From the NCBI RefSeq assembly GCF_014645735.1, contig NZ_BMMH01000007.1, forward strand, positions 310,001-374,000: a stretch of DNA of 64,000 nt, written 5' to 3'. The notes beneath the pieces were generated by a model. That model searched no databases. It had not been told where the DNA came from and worked only from the letters and a program-made list of their open reading frames with translations. Positions 43,305 to 51,618 of the stretch are shown one piece after another (within the stretch, counting starts at the first letter, position 1; each line of letters starts with the position of its first letter). The position numbers were made by a program, and so were the translations under genes. Source of the DNA: Nocardia jinanensis. GTDB lineage: Bacteria; Actinomycetota; Actinomycetes; Mycobacteriales; Mycobacteriaceae.

Positions 43305-43676
43305 ATGGTGGCCGACGGCGTAGAGGGATTGCGGACAGTGGTGCTGGACTGCCCGGATCCGTGGAAACTGTCCGAGTTCTATCTGGGATTGCTCGGCGGG
43401 GAGGTAGTACAGGAGGAGAGCGACGACACCTGGGTGGCCATGGTCGACCCACAGGGTCGCCGCCTCGCGTTCCAGTTGTCGCCGGAGTACGAACCACCGC
43501 GGTTCCCGGACCCGGCCGGTTCGCAGCAGCTCCACCTGGATGTGCTGGTCCGTGACGTGGAGGTCGCCGAACCGGCCGTCCTGGCGCTGGGCGCCACGTT
43601 CGTGCAAGCGCATGAGGCATTCCGGGTGTACACCGATCCGGTGGGACACACCTTCTGCCTGGTCTGGTTCGCGTGA
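43305..43676 (+). CDS. Single-domain VOC (glyoxalase-like) protein
   Basis: The 123-residue protein is one VOC domain: GLRTVVLDCPDPWKLSEFYL, then RLAFQLSPEYEPPRFPDPAG, HLDVLVRDVEVAEP and YTDPVGHTFCLVW. Actinobacterial members are mostly uncharacterised. AGGAGGG lies eight bases before the ATG. Its stop overlaps the GTG of the photolyase gene (GTGA), so the two are cotranslated. Confidence 0.85.
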   Translation: MVADGVEGLRTVVLDCPDPWKLSEFYLGLLGGEVVQEESDDTWVAMVDPQGRRLAFQLSPEYEPPRFPDPAGSQQLHLDVLVRDVEVAEPAVLALGATFVQAHEAFRVYTDPVGHTFCLVWFA

Positions 43677-44989
43677 CCACGGCGGCGGTCGCTCTGTTCA
43701 CCCGCGACCTGCGGGTACGGGACAATCCGGTGCTCAGCGCGGCGCATCGGGAAGCCGATACGGTGGCCCCGCTCTTCGTTCTCGACGAGGCCATCCTGTC
43801 CGGCGGCGCGTGCCCACCCAACCGCGCGCATTTCCTGGCGGCCGCCCTGGGTGAACTCGACGACGAACTCCGCGAACTCGGTGGCCGGCTCATCGTCCGC
43901 GCCGGGGATGTCGCCGAGGAGGTGGCGCGGGTGGCGGCGGCCGCTGATGCGGCCGTCGTCCATATCGCCGCGGACTTCAGCGCCTACAGCCGCGAGCGTG
44001 AGCAGCGAGTGCGCGACCGTCTGGCCCGCGACGGCCGCGAGCTGCGGGTGCACAGCGCCTCGCTCACCGTCGTCGAACCGGGCGATCTGCTCCCGGCCGG
44101 TCGCGACCACTTCGCGGTCTTCACGCCCTATCTGCGGCAGTGGACCGACGCCCGGCGCCGGACCCCGCTGCGCGCGCCACGTCACCTCGAACTGCCGCGG
44201 ATTCCGGCCGGATCGCTTCCGGAGCCGGGCGATATCGGTGCCGGGGAACCGTCACCGGAGCTGTCCGTCGGTGGGGAGACGACGGGGCGGAAGATACTGC
44301 GGGACTGGATTTCCCACAATATGGCCGATTACGCGCACGGCGGCGACGACCTGGCCGCGGACAGCACCTCCAGGCTCTCGCCGTATCTGCATTTCGGCTG
44401 TCTGTCGCCCGCCGAGGTGGTTCGCCGGGCCGGCGATTCCACCGAGGGCGCGGCGGCGTTCGTCCGGCAGCTGGCGTGGCGGGATTTCCACCACCAGGTC
44501 CTGGCCGCCCGGCCCGACGCCGCCTGGGCGGACTACCGTGACCGTGGAATCCGCTGGCGGGAAGACGAGCAGGCGGTCGAAGCCTGGCGCGCGGGACGGA
44601 CAGGTCTGCCGATCGTCGACGCCGGAATGCGGCAGTTGCGCGCACAGGGCTGGATGCACAATCGGGCCCGCCTGATCACCGCGAGTTTCCTCGCCAAATC
44701 GCTGCGCGTGGACTGGCGAATCGGCGCCCGGCACTTCCGGTACTGGCTGGTCGACGCGGATATCGCGAACAACCAGCTGAACTGGCAGTGGGTCGCGGGA
44801 ACCGGGAACGACACCCGCCCGAACCGCGTGCTCAATCCGCTGCGTCAGGCCGAACGCTACGACCCGCACGGCGACTATGTGCGCCGCTGGGTACCCGAAC
44901 TCGCCGAGATCGAAGGCCGGGCGATCCACCGGCCGTGGCGGCTACAGGTCGACTATCCGGCGCCGATCCTCGAATTCCCCGGTATGTGA
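43673..44989 (+). CDS. phr: Deoxyribodipyrimidine photolyase
   Basis: The 438-residue flavoprotein repairs cyclobutane pyrimidine dimers with blue light. It starts VALFTRDLRVRDNPVLSAA, has the FAD-binding LSPYLHFGCLSPAEV and WRDFHHQVL, and the class I core GLPIVDAGMRQLRAQGWMHN RARLITASF and WQWVAGTGNDTRP. The length and motifs are those of an active enzyme. It is coupled to the VOC gene and followed by a strong terminator. Confidence 0.92.
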   Translation: MTTAAVALFTRDLRVRDNPVLSAAHREADTVAPLFVLDEAILSGGACPPNRAHFLAAALGELDDELRELGGRLIVRAGDVAEEVARVAAAADAAVVHIAADFSAYSREREQRVRDRLARDGRELRVHSASLTVVEPGDLLPAGRDHFAVFTPYLRQWTDARRRTPLRAPRHLELPRIPAGSLPEPGDIGAGEPSPELSVGGETTGRKILRDWISHNMADYAHGGDDLAADSTSRLSPYLHFGCLSPAEVVRRAGDSTEGAAAFVRQLAWRDFHHQVLAARPDAAWADYRDRGIRWREDEQAVEAWRAGRTGLPIVDAGMRQLRAQGWMHNRARLITASFLAKSLRVDWRIGARHFRYWLVDADIANNQLNWQWVAGTGNDTRPNRVLNPLRQAERYDPHGDYVRRWVPELAEIEGRAIHRPWRLQVDYPAPILEFPGM

Positions 44990-44992
44990 TGC

Positions 44993-45025
44993 GACGCTGC
45001 CCGGGCGGTGCGCCCGGGCAGCGTC
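44993..45025. terminator. Strong bidirectional hairpin
   Basis: GACGCTGCCCGGGCG, GTG, and the exact complement make a 15-bp stem between the convergent photolyase and DoxX-like genes. Confidence 0.75.
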
Positions 45026-45040
45026 GGATTCGCGGTGTGC

Positions 45041-46141
45041 TCAGCGGAAGATGGATTTCCTACTCTTGGCCTTGGCTCGCTTGGCCTTGGCTTTTGCCTT
45101 GGTCTTCGCCAGCTCGGCACGCTGCGCCTTCGCGGAGGCGGAGAGCTCGACACCGCGATGTTTGGTGTAATCGGCGAGCCCGGCCGCGCGATGCTTGGCC
45201 GCCTCCGCCCATTCGGGGCCGCGGTGCTGCGCGGTCTCGGCGAGTTCGTTGCTGCGGTGTTTGGTGTAGTCGGCGAGTTCCGCGGCGCGGATCTTGGCCG
45301 CTTCGGCCCATTCGGGGCCGCGGTGCTGCGCGGTTCCGGCGAGTTCGTTGCTGCGGTGTTTGGTGTAGTCGGCGAGTTCCGCGGCGCGGATCTTGGCCGC
45401 TTCGGCCCATTCCGGACCGCGGTGCTGCGCGGTCTCGGCCAATTCCGCACCCCGGTGCTTGGCGATATCGGCCCAATCGGCACTCCGCTGTTTCGCGGCT
45501 TCCGCCCACACCGGGCCGCGCTGCTGGGCTGTTTCGGCCAGCTCCGCACCCCGGCTCGCCGCGGTACTCGCCAGACCCCGGCCCCTCTCGCCGGCCTGGT
45601 GCAACTGGTGTCGCACGGCCTCACCGGTACCACCGCGGCCGGACGAACCGACCGGGAGCGCACCGCCGACCGTATCGGCGGCGCGGCGGGCGGCCCGGCG
45701 TCCACGCCACCCCAGGGAGGGCTTGCCGGCGGTATCGGAGGCGGCGATCATCAGGCCGCCCAGCAGGCTTACATCCTTGAGGAACGCCGTCCGCTTGGCC
45801 GCCCGGCGCTCCGGGTCGTTCTCAGCCCAGAAATTCTGCTCGGTGACCGTCGCCGGAACCACCGTCGCGGCCAGCGCCAGCGCCGCGGGCCGCGGCGCCT
45901 TGCCCAGCGCCAGCAGCGCACCCCCGGCGATCTGCACCGCCGCGGTGACCCGCACCAGCGTGCTGGGATCTTCGGGCAGATTGCCCGCGATATCGGAGGG
46001 CAGCGTCTCCTTCCCCTTGTGGACCAGAGTCGATGCTTCCTTCACCCGGGATTCCGGATGCATCAGTGTTTCGACTCCGTTGACGACGAACGCACTCGCC
46101 AGTAGGGGGCGGGCAAGCCGGCGTAGCAGCATGGTGTGCAT
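45041..46141 (-). CDS. DoxX-like membrane protein with hendecad repeats and lysine-rich tail
   Basis: The 366-residue protein has three parts. Residues 1-140 are a DoxX-like four-helix membrane domain (LLASAFVVNGVETLMHPESR, then ALALAATVVPATVTEQNFW). Residues 199-330 are twelve 11-residue repeats in four 33-residue units (type AELAETAQHRG, PEWAEAAKIRA, AELADYTKHRS). The end is basic, AKTKAKAKAKRAKAKSRK. The ATG at 46141 has GAGGAAAGGG upstream. Hendecad repeats form amphipathic helices or right-handed coiled coils, and the lysine-alanine tail resembles those of actinobacterial DNA- or RNA-binding proteins, so the protein may tether nucleic acid or surfaces to the membrane. That is inference. 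Confidence 0.8.
   Translation of the reverse strand: MHTMLLRRLARPLLASAFVVNGVETLMHPESRVKEASTLVHKGKETLPSDIAGNLPEDPSTLVRVTAAVQIAGGALLALGKAPRPAALALAATVVPATVTEQNFWAENDPERRAAKRTAFLKDVSLLGGLMIAASDTAGKPSLGWRGRRAARRAADTVGGALPVGSSGRGGTGEAVRHQLHQAGERGRGLASTAASRGAELAETAQQRGPVWAEAAKQRSADWADIAKHRGAELAETAQHRGPEWAEAAKIRAAELADYTKHRSNELAGTAQHRGPEWAEAAKIRAAELADYTKHRSNELAETAQHRGPEWAEAAKHRAAGLADYTKHRGVELSASAKAQRAELAKTKAKAKAKRAKAKSRKSIFR
45152..45547 (-). repeat. Four 99-bp tandem repeats in the DoxX-like gene
   Basis: The unit repeats every 99 bases (33 codons); the two middle units are nearly identical over their length. Each unit is itself three 11-codon modules. Such DNA repeats can expand or contract by slippage or recombination. 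Confidence 0.85.
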
Positions 46142-46618
46142 CCCTTTCCTCGGTGTATCGCATCTGTCACAGCTGGTCACCAGGGCTAGTAGGCCAGAGT
46201 ACTGCCGATCTACCCGGCATCCGGCGCGGGAAACAGCACCGGACCGTTCGTGTCCGCTCGAGCCCGGGTAGCAGGGCACGGCGAACATCTGGTAACGGTC
46301 CGATAATGTGTGGAACATCACAAAAATTCGCCGTGTGAATCTCTCTCGACTGGCAGGATCCGGATCGCCGCGCTCAGTGCAGGATTCGGTCCGCGCGGGC
46401 GATCACTACTCGGATACCTTCCGGCAAATCCGGCTGCCGCGGGTGCCGCGAGAGCCGCGAAATGTCTATCCTCGGGTCGCGGTAGATCCACCACCGCGGG
46501 CATGCGGCATCGTCGCTGCCAGAGCCGCGGTGGGGTAATAGGCGTGCCCGCGTGGCCGCCCGGCGATCGCGTAGCAGTGAAATCTGCACGTCGCCCGTAA
46601 CCGGAAGGACGCAATACA
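46142..46618. other. Intergenic region between DoxX-like and Acg-like genes
   Basis: About 480 bases with divergent promoters. I recognise no protein. GGAAGG precedes the Acg-like start. I looked for a DosR-type GGGACTNNNGTCCC palindrome and did not find one. Confidence 0.4.
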
Positions 46619-47587
46619 ATGCCCTGCGCGACCCCGGATCGTGAGATCACCGATACTGCCCTCGGCCTGGCAGTTCGAGCGCCGTCCGTCCACAACACCC
46701 AGCCCTGGCGGTGGCGGCCCACCGCCACCGGTATCCAACTCCTCGCCGATACCGGCCGTCAGCTGACGGTCACCGACCCCTACCAGCGCTCGCTCGTCGT
46801 CAGCTGTGGCGCCGCGCTGCACCATATGCGCGCCGCGCTGGGCGCGCTCGGCTGGGCCTCCGTCGTGGACTACTGCCCCGACCCGCGCGACCCGGACCAC
46901 CTCGCCACCATTCACACCACCCGCCGGCCGCCCGGCGACGCGCAGATCGATCTGGCCGCCGCCATCCTGCTGCGCCGCACCGACCGGCGTCACTACCTGC
47001 CCAGACCGGTCCCGGCCCGCCATCTCCGGTCGCTGGCCGCGCAGGTATCGGCCTGCGGCGCCGCCGTCCGGCAGGTCCCGGAAACGTTGCTGCCACGCCT
47101 GGCCGCACCCATGCGGCACGTGGTCGCCGCGCACGCCGCCGACCAGCGATACCAGGAGGAGATCGCCCGCTGGAGCGGACATCACCGGATCAGCGACGGT
47201 GTGCCGTCGCGGAACGCTCCCGCGGCACGCCCGGCGGGCGAGATCCCGGTGCGCGCCTTCGCGGACCCGACCCTGCTCGATCCGGTGGACCAGCCCGACG
47301 CCGCCCAGTGGCTCGTCGTCGGCACCACCCGCGACGACCGGCGGGCACAGTTGCGGGCGGGGGAGGCCACCAGTGCGCTCCTGCTCACCGCGACCGGTCT
47401 GGGTTTGGCCACCAGCGTGCAGACCGAACCCCTCGGTGTGCTGGATACCCGACAGGAGATCCGGACCGGTCTGCTCCACGACTGCGCGTACCCGCAGTCC
47501 ATGGTCCGGGTCGGCTGGAGCTCCCGCACCGCAGCGCCACTCGCCGATACTCCGCGGCGTCCGATCGGCGAAGTCCTCGAGGTCTGA
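46619..47587 (+). CDS. Acg-like nitroreductase-family protein
   Basis: The 322-residue protein matches the Acg family (Rv2032, Rv3131 type), a flavin-sequestering branch of the nitroreductases: LAVRAPSVHNTQPWRWRPTA, then CGAALHHMRAALGALGW, and RRTDRRHYLPRPV. The C-terminal half has TSALLLTATGLGLATSVQTE. In mycobacteria these genes are induced by hypoxia through DosR and may bind FMN without catalysing nitroreduction. Here no DosR box is evident. GGAAGG lies before the ATG. Confidence 0.85.
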   Translation: MPCATPDREITDTALGLAVRAPSVHNTQPWRWRPTATGIQLLADTGRQLTVTDPYQRSLVVSCGAALHHMRAALGALGWASVVDYCPDPRDPDHLATIHTTRRPPGDAQIDLAAAILLRRTDRRHYLPRPVPARHLRSLAAQVSACGAAVRQVPETLLPRLAAPMRHVVAAHAADQRYQEEIARWSGHHRISDGVPSRNAPAARPAGEIPVRAFADPTLLDPVDQPDAAQWLVVGTTRDDRRAQLRAGEATSALLLTATGLGLATSVQTEPLGVLDTRQEIRTGLLHDCAYPQSMVRVGWSSRTAAPLADTPRRPIGEVLEV

Positions 47588-47621
47588 CGGCGCCGCGCCC
47601 CGATAACCGTGGCGGTCCGGC

Positions 47622-48548
47622 TCAGTAGCCGCGTTCGATATCGACCGGTGACAGTAGCGTTTCCCCGGCGGCGAACCGTTCGACATTGGCCCGCACGTGC
47701 TCGGCGAGCAGGCTGGGCAGGCCGTTCGAGGGGTTCGCCAGATGCGGGGTGATCACCGCGTTGGGCAGCGACCACAGTGGGTGCCCCTCCGGAAGCGGCT
47801 CCGGATCCGTGACATCCAGTGCCGCGCCCCCGATGGTTTCCGCGCGCAACGCGCGCACCAGCGCATCGGTGTCGATCAGCGATCCCCGCGCGATGTTCAC
47901 GATCCAGGCCGTCGGTTTCATCTGCGCCAGGGCGTCCGCATCGACGAGCTGCGCGGTTTCGGCCGTCGCCGGTGCCGCGATCACGAAATGATCCGCGCGC
48001 GCCCAGAGCTCGGCGTTACGGCTCGCGTCCACCGTTTCGGCGGCGCCCGGTACAGGCGTCCCGGACCTGGTGGATGCCAGCACCTCCGCACCGAACGCGG
48101 TGAACAGCGGGATCATGGCCCGCCCGATACCCCCGCAGCCGATGATCGCGACCGTCGCGCCGTGCAACGTCGCGACCCGCGTCTCGAACTCCGCCTTACG
48201 CCACGACGTCGCGCGCGCCTGCTCACCCAGTCCTCGCACCCCGGCCAGCAGCAGCAGCACCGCATGCTCGGCCACTCTCGGCGCGTAGGCCCCCGCCGCC
48301 GAGGTCCAGATCCGCCCGCCGTCGAGGATTCCCGCGGCGAACCACCGCTCGATCCCCGCGCTCGGCAACTGCACCCACCGCACCGCGTCCGGCAGCCGAT
48401 CGGGGAACGTATCCGGCCCGCCTTTCCACACCACCGCCTCGGCTTCGTCCAGTGGCACCAACCGGCCACCGCCCGCCTCGATTCCCCGGCCCAGGGCCAG
48501 GTCGTGGTCCGGACCTAGATGAATTGCGGGAACTCTGGTGGGCGGCAC
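47622..48548 (-). CDS. D-2-hydroxyacid dehydrogenase, NAD(P)-dependent
   Basis: The 308-residue protein has the NAD loop VAIIGCGGIGRAMIPLF, the catalytic arginine in NIARGSLIDTD, an aspartate-glutamate in DVTDPEPLPEGHPLW and the histidine in TPHLANPS. The substrate is unknown. The GTG at 48548 has GGAAG upstream. It converges on the Acg-like gene with 34 bases between them. It is the second such dehydrogenase in the window, only loosely like the one at 8 kb. Confidence 0.85.
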   Translation of the reverse strand: MPPTRVPAIHLGPDHDLALGRGIEAGGGRLVPLDEAEAVVWKGGPDTFPDRLPDAVRWVQLPSAGIERWFAAGILDGGRIWTSAAGAYAPRVAEHAVLLLLAGVRGLGEQARATSWRKAEFETRVATLHGATVAIIGCGGIGRAMIPLFTAFGAEVLASTRSGTPVPGAAETVDASRNAELWARADHFVIAAPATAETAQLVDADALAQMKPTAWIVNIARGSLIDTDALVRALRAETIGGAALDVTDPEPLPEGHPLWSLPNAVITPHLANPSNGLPSLLAEHVRANVERFAAGETLLSPVDIERGY

Positions 48549-48681
48549 AGTTCACTTCCGAGACGTCGGGGCTGGTGGCCGCATCATCATCCGCGAGTCC
48601 GGGCGTCGTCAACAATTGCCCTCACCCGTACCGAGACGCTGGACGAGAACCGGCCCACGTGCGAACACAAATACCGTGCAC

Positions 48682-49497
48682 TCACCCGGTGGCCAGCGTC
48701 CGCACGCCCGCCACCGTCCCGCCGTCGACCAGCAGATCGATTCCCGCGATAAAACTCGCCGCCGGGTCCAACAGGAAAGCCGCCGCGTGCGCGATATCGT
48801 CCGGCGTCCCCAGCCGTCCGGTGGTCGAGGCATCGACCATCGCCCGCATCGCCGCCCCGGATTCGCCGTCCAACTCCTGCCGGCCCATCGGCGTCGAGAT
48901 CACCCCCGGACTGATCGAATTGAGCCGCGCACCCCGCCGCCCCCACGCGACGGCCGCGGCCTGCACCCGCGCCACATTGCCCCTTTTGGCCACCGCGTAG
49001 GCGATACCCGGATGCGTGTCGTGGTCGAGGAACGGCAACGCCAGCAGCTCTCCGGCCGGAGTATGCGCCAGCGCCGCGACCTGATCGTCCGGCAGCGGCG
49101 CCAGATACGCCGACATACTCGCGATCACCACACCCGCCCCGCCCTCGGCGACCACCCCTTCGAAAGCATCCAGCACCAGCGCAGTCCCCAGCAGATCCAC
49201 CTCCAGCACCGCCTTCGTCACGGCCTGTGTAGGCGAAACTCCCGCGGTATGAGCAATATGGGTAACCCGCCCCAGCTCGCCCGCGGCCTCGGCCAGCGCC
49301 GCCACCGACCCGGCATCGGACACATCGACCTGCCGTCCGACCACCTCATGCCCCTCGCCGGCCAGAAGCCGCGCCACCGAGTCCAGATTGCTCTCGTCGA
49401 AATCCGCGATCAGCAGCCGCCGTCCACCCCCGATCCGGCGCGCGATGGCCCGCCCCATCCCGCCGACTCCGATAACGACCGCGACATCCTGACCCAC
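48682..49497 (-). CDS. Short-chain dehydrogenase/reductase
   Basis: The 271-residue SDR has VAVVIGVGGMGRAIARRIGG as its nucleotide loop (GxxGMGxA type), the catalytic tyrosine and lysine in YAVAKRGNV, and the terminal FIAGIDLLVDGG. The glycine loop starts GVGGMG instead of TGGxxGIG. From memory this resembles 3-alpha-hydroxysteroid-dehydrogenase-like actinobacterial SDRs. The GTG at 49497 is preferred because GAGGAG lies seven bases before it. The substrate is unknown. Confidence 0.85.
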   Translation of the reverse strand: MGQDVAVVIGVGGMGRAIARRIGGGRRLLIADFDESNLDSVARLLAGEGHEVVGRQVDVSDAGSVAALAEAAGELGRVTHIAHTAGVSPTQAVTKAVLEVDLLGTALVLDAFEGVVAEGGAGVVIASMSAYLAPLPDDQVAALAHTPAGELLALPFLDHDTHPGIAYAVAKRGNVARVQAAAVAWGRRGARLNSISPGVISTPMGRQELDGESGAAMRAMVDASTTGRLGTPDDIAHAAAFLLDPAASFIAGIDLLVDGGTVAGVRTLATG

Positions 49498-49662
49498 TTG
49501 GCGCTCCTCACCGCGACTGCACCGTTGCGCACCACAATCTACCGACGACCCGGAGCGACCGGACCGGAATTCGTCAGTGGCTGACAATTGTGTGGATATC
49601 CCCAGGTGGCACCCGCGATTTTGCCCCGGTGACACGATCCGATACTCTTGCTGAGCACACCG

Positions 49663-49747
49663 GTCCGGGTGGCGGAATGGCAGACGCGCTAGCTTGAGGT
49701 GCTAGTGCCCTTTATCGGGCGTGGGGGTTCAAGTCCCCCTCCGGACA
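49663..49747 (+). tRNA. tRNA-Leu (anticodon GAG)
   Basis: The 85-base sequence folds as a class II tRNA. The acceptor stem is GTCCGGG pairing with TCCGGAC, and the anticodon stem CTAGC/GCTAG encloses the loop TTGAGGT, giving anticodon GAG at 49696-49698. The variable arm GCCC-TTTATC-GGGC and the T arm GGGGGTTCAAGTCCCCC are present. CCA is not encoded. It reads CUC and CUU. The 3' part is overlapped on the other strand by the recombinase gene, so it is the likely integration site. Confidence 0.93.
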
Positions 49748-51436
49748 CGTACCATAACCCCACGGGATTTCTGTGGGGTTATTTTTATGCCCACTTCTCG
49801 CGCGCGGCCCGTGGCTGTGGGGGCGGGTGTCGATGTTGACTGCGGCCTGCACGATGCGTGTGTCCGGCTGGTAGGTGAGTTTCAGGCCCAGCCGCTGGTA
49901 GACGGCAGATTTATCGTCGGCGACAGCTTCGTCTAGTGCAGTGTGGATGTCGCCGAGCGTGCCGAGGAACTCCCGGATCTCCTCTTCTGCCATTCGCTGG
50001 GGCTGGCTGGGTATCGCGGGAACCCTGGCGAGTGCTTCTGCCTTCTGCGTTTGGATCTGGCTGGTCCAGGTGGCGATCATTTTCGGGTCGGCGCCTGCCT
50101 CGAGAGCTGCCCGGTAGCGGGCCAGCTTGGTGTCGCATTCGGCGACGACTCGTGTGGCTTCGGTGGTCGAGGGGTTGGGGGTGCTGTCGGTCTGGGATTT
50201 GTAGAGCGCCCGGACGGTTGTGTCGAGCCGGCCGGGTGTGAACAGGGTCGTGAGCCAGTGGTCCACGACCGGTAGCACCTCGTGTTCGGCCAGGTAGACG
50301 TTGCGCGGGTGGTCGACTTTGTTGGCCAGGGCGTATTCGTAGGGGAATCGGCACCGGTAGTAGGGGGCGTCGTGGTTCCAGTGTCCCTGCATGCGGCGGG
50401 CGCAGACGCCGCAGTACATCAGGCTGCGCAGGACATAGGTTCGGCGGACCCGGTTCCTCTCCCGGGTCTTGCGGGTCCGGCCGCCGCCGGCGAGTGTCGT
50501 TCGGGCGCGTTCGAAGGTATCGGTGTCGATCAGGGGTTCTTGGACGACCGATGCGGACCAGACCCAGCTGCCGGGGTCGTTCCATCGCATCTTGGTTGCG
50601 TGTCCGAGTGCGACATCTTCGACGTCGAGCAGTACCTCGTCTTTGCGTTGTTTGTTCCAGACCTGGCGGCCGGTGTAGCGGGGATTCGCCAGGATGGTGC
50701 GTACGGCGCCTTTGGACCAGGCGATGCCGCTGCGGTGCTGGTTTCGGGCGCGGTCGTGTGCTGATGGTGATTTGATCCGGTCGTTGGTCAGTGCTTCGGC
50801 GATGGCGAACAGGCCGCGGCCGTCGAGGTATTCGGTGAAGATGCGTTGCACGATGGGTGCGGTTTCAGGGTGGGGTTCGAGTTTGTGGAGCCGTTTCCCA
50901 TCTGCGGCCTTGGCGGGGTTCGGATGTGGCCCGGCGTCGACGATTCGGTATCCGTAGGGTGGTCGTCCGCCGAGGAAGCGTCCTTCGACTTTGGCTTGTG
51001 CGGCCATGGCGGAGCGGACGCGGATCTTGATCCGGTTGCGTTCGCCTTTGGACATGCCGCCGAAGACCGACATGACCAGGTCGTGCGCTTCTGATTCCGG
51101 GTCTACCTGTCCGCCGACTTCGGGGACCCAGAGCTGGACGCCGTAGTGGACGAAGACCGGGAAGGTGAGCCCGTACTGATTGCCGTAGAACGCGCGTTGC
51201 GGTTCTCCGATCACGACCGCGTCGAATCCTCGATCGGGGTCCTTCAGCGCGTTCAGCAGGTGGTTCGCTTCGGGGCGGCGCTTCCAGGGGATCGACCGAG
51301 ACTGTCCGATATCGAAATGCTCGGTGACGATATCTCCCTCGATCAGGGTTTGGGCGCGGGCCTTCTGCCAGTTGCGGGATGCTTCCGGGTCCTGCTGGTC
51401 TTCTGTGGAAACCCGGCCGTAGAACGCGAATCGCAC
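49712..51436 (-). CDS. Large serine recombinase (integrase of the island)
   Basis: The 574-residue protein is a large serine recombinase. The resolvase domain has the catalytic S10 in FYGRVSTEDQQ. The recombinase domain follows (PRYTGRQVWNKQRKDEVLL), then a zinc ribbon (SLMYCGVCARRMQGHWNHDA) and a coiled-coil-like stretch near residues 435-480. The last 11 codons and stop lie on the antisense strand of the tRNA-Leu 3' half, giving the tail CPEGDLNPHAR, and the preceding codons overlap the tRNA terminator. The GTG at 51436 comes two bases after a small gene. It probably integrates and excises the element at the tRNA. Confidence 0.88.
   Translation of the reverse strand: MRFAFYGRVSTEDQQDPEASRNWQKARAQTLIEGDIVTEHFDIGQSRSIPWKRRPEANHLLNALKDPDRGFDAVVIGEPQRAFYGNQYGLTFPVFVHYGVQLWVPEVGGQVDPESEAHDLVMSVFGGMSKGERNRIKIRVRSAMAAQAKVEGRFLGGRPPYGYRIVDAGPHPNPAKAADGKRLHKLEPHPETAPIVQRIFTEYLDGRGLFAIAEALTNDRIKSPSAHDRARNQHRSGIAWSKGAVRTILANPRYTGRQVWNKQRKDEVLLDVEDVALGHATKMRWNDPGSWVWSASVVQEPLIDTDTFERARTTLAGGGRTRKTRERNRVRRTYVLRSLMYCGVCARRMQGHWNHDAPYYRCRFPYEYALANKVDHPRNVYLAEHEVLPVVDHWLTTLFTPGRLDTTVRALYKSQTDSTPNPSTTEATRVVAECDTKLARYRAALEAGADPKMIATWTSQIQTQKAEALARVPAIPSQPQRMAEEEIREFLGTLGDIHTALDEAVADDKSAVYQRLGLKLTYQPDTRIVQAAVNIDTRPHSHGPRARSGHKNNPTEIPWGYGTCPEGDLNPHAR
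49754..49787 (+). terminator. Rho-independent terminator of tRNA-Leu
   Basis: ATAACCCCAC, a nine-base loop and GTGGGGTTAT form a perfect stem followed by TTTTAT. It lies in the antisense 3' end of the recombinase gene. Confidence 0.85.
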
Positions 51437-51438
51437 TG

Positions 51439-51618
51439 CTAGGCAGCCTTTCTGTTCTCGTCCGTCTCATTGTGGACGGCGAGTCGTGAATGATGCACGT
51501 TCAGTAATAGCCGCAGTAGCGCCCTACCTACAGGCGGGGTGATGATCGGTGGAGCGTCAGGGAGCTCGACACTGATCGGGTCGTTTGCGTGGACCGACGC
51601 GTTGTGTTTGCTCTTCAT
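51439..51618 (-). CDS. Small protein upstream of the recombinase
   Basis: The 59-residue product starts MKSKHNASVHANDPISVELP and ends in a helical LLRLLLNVHHSRLAVHNETD. GGAG lies eight bases before the ATG, and its stop is two bases before the recombinase GTG, so the pair is coupled. It may be a directionality factor or a regulator, but I recognise no family. Confidence 0.55.
   Translation of the reverse strand: MKSKHNASVHANDPISVELPDAPPIITPPVGRALLRLLLNVHHSRLAVHNETDENRKAA

Noticed and set aside
45152..45547. Tandem repeats considered as a CRISPR array
   Set aside because: The units are contiguous, coding and 99 bases long without spacers.
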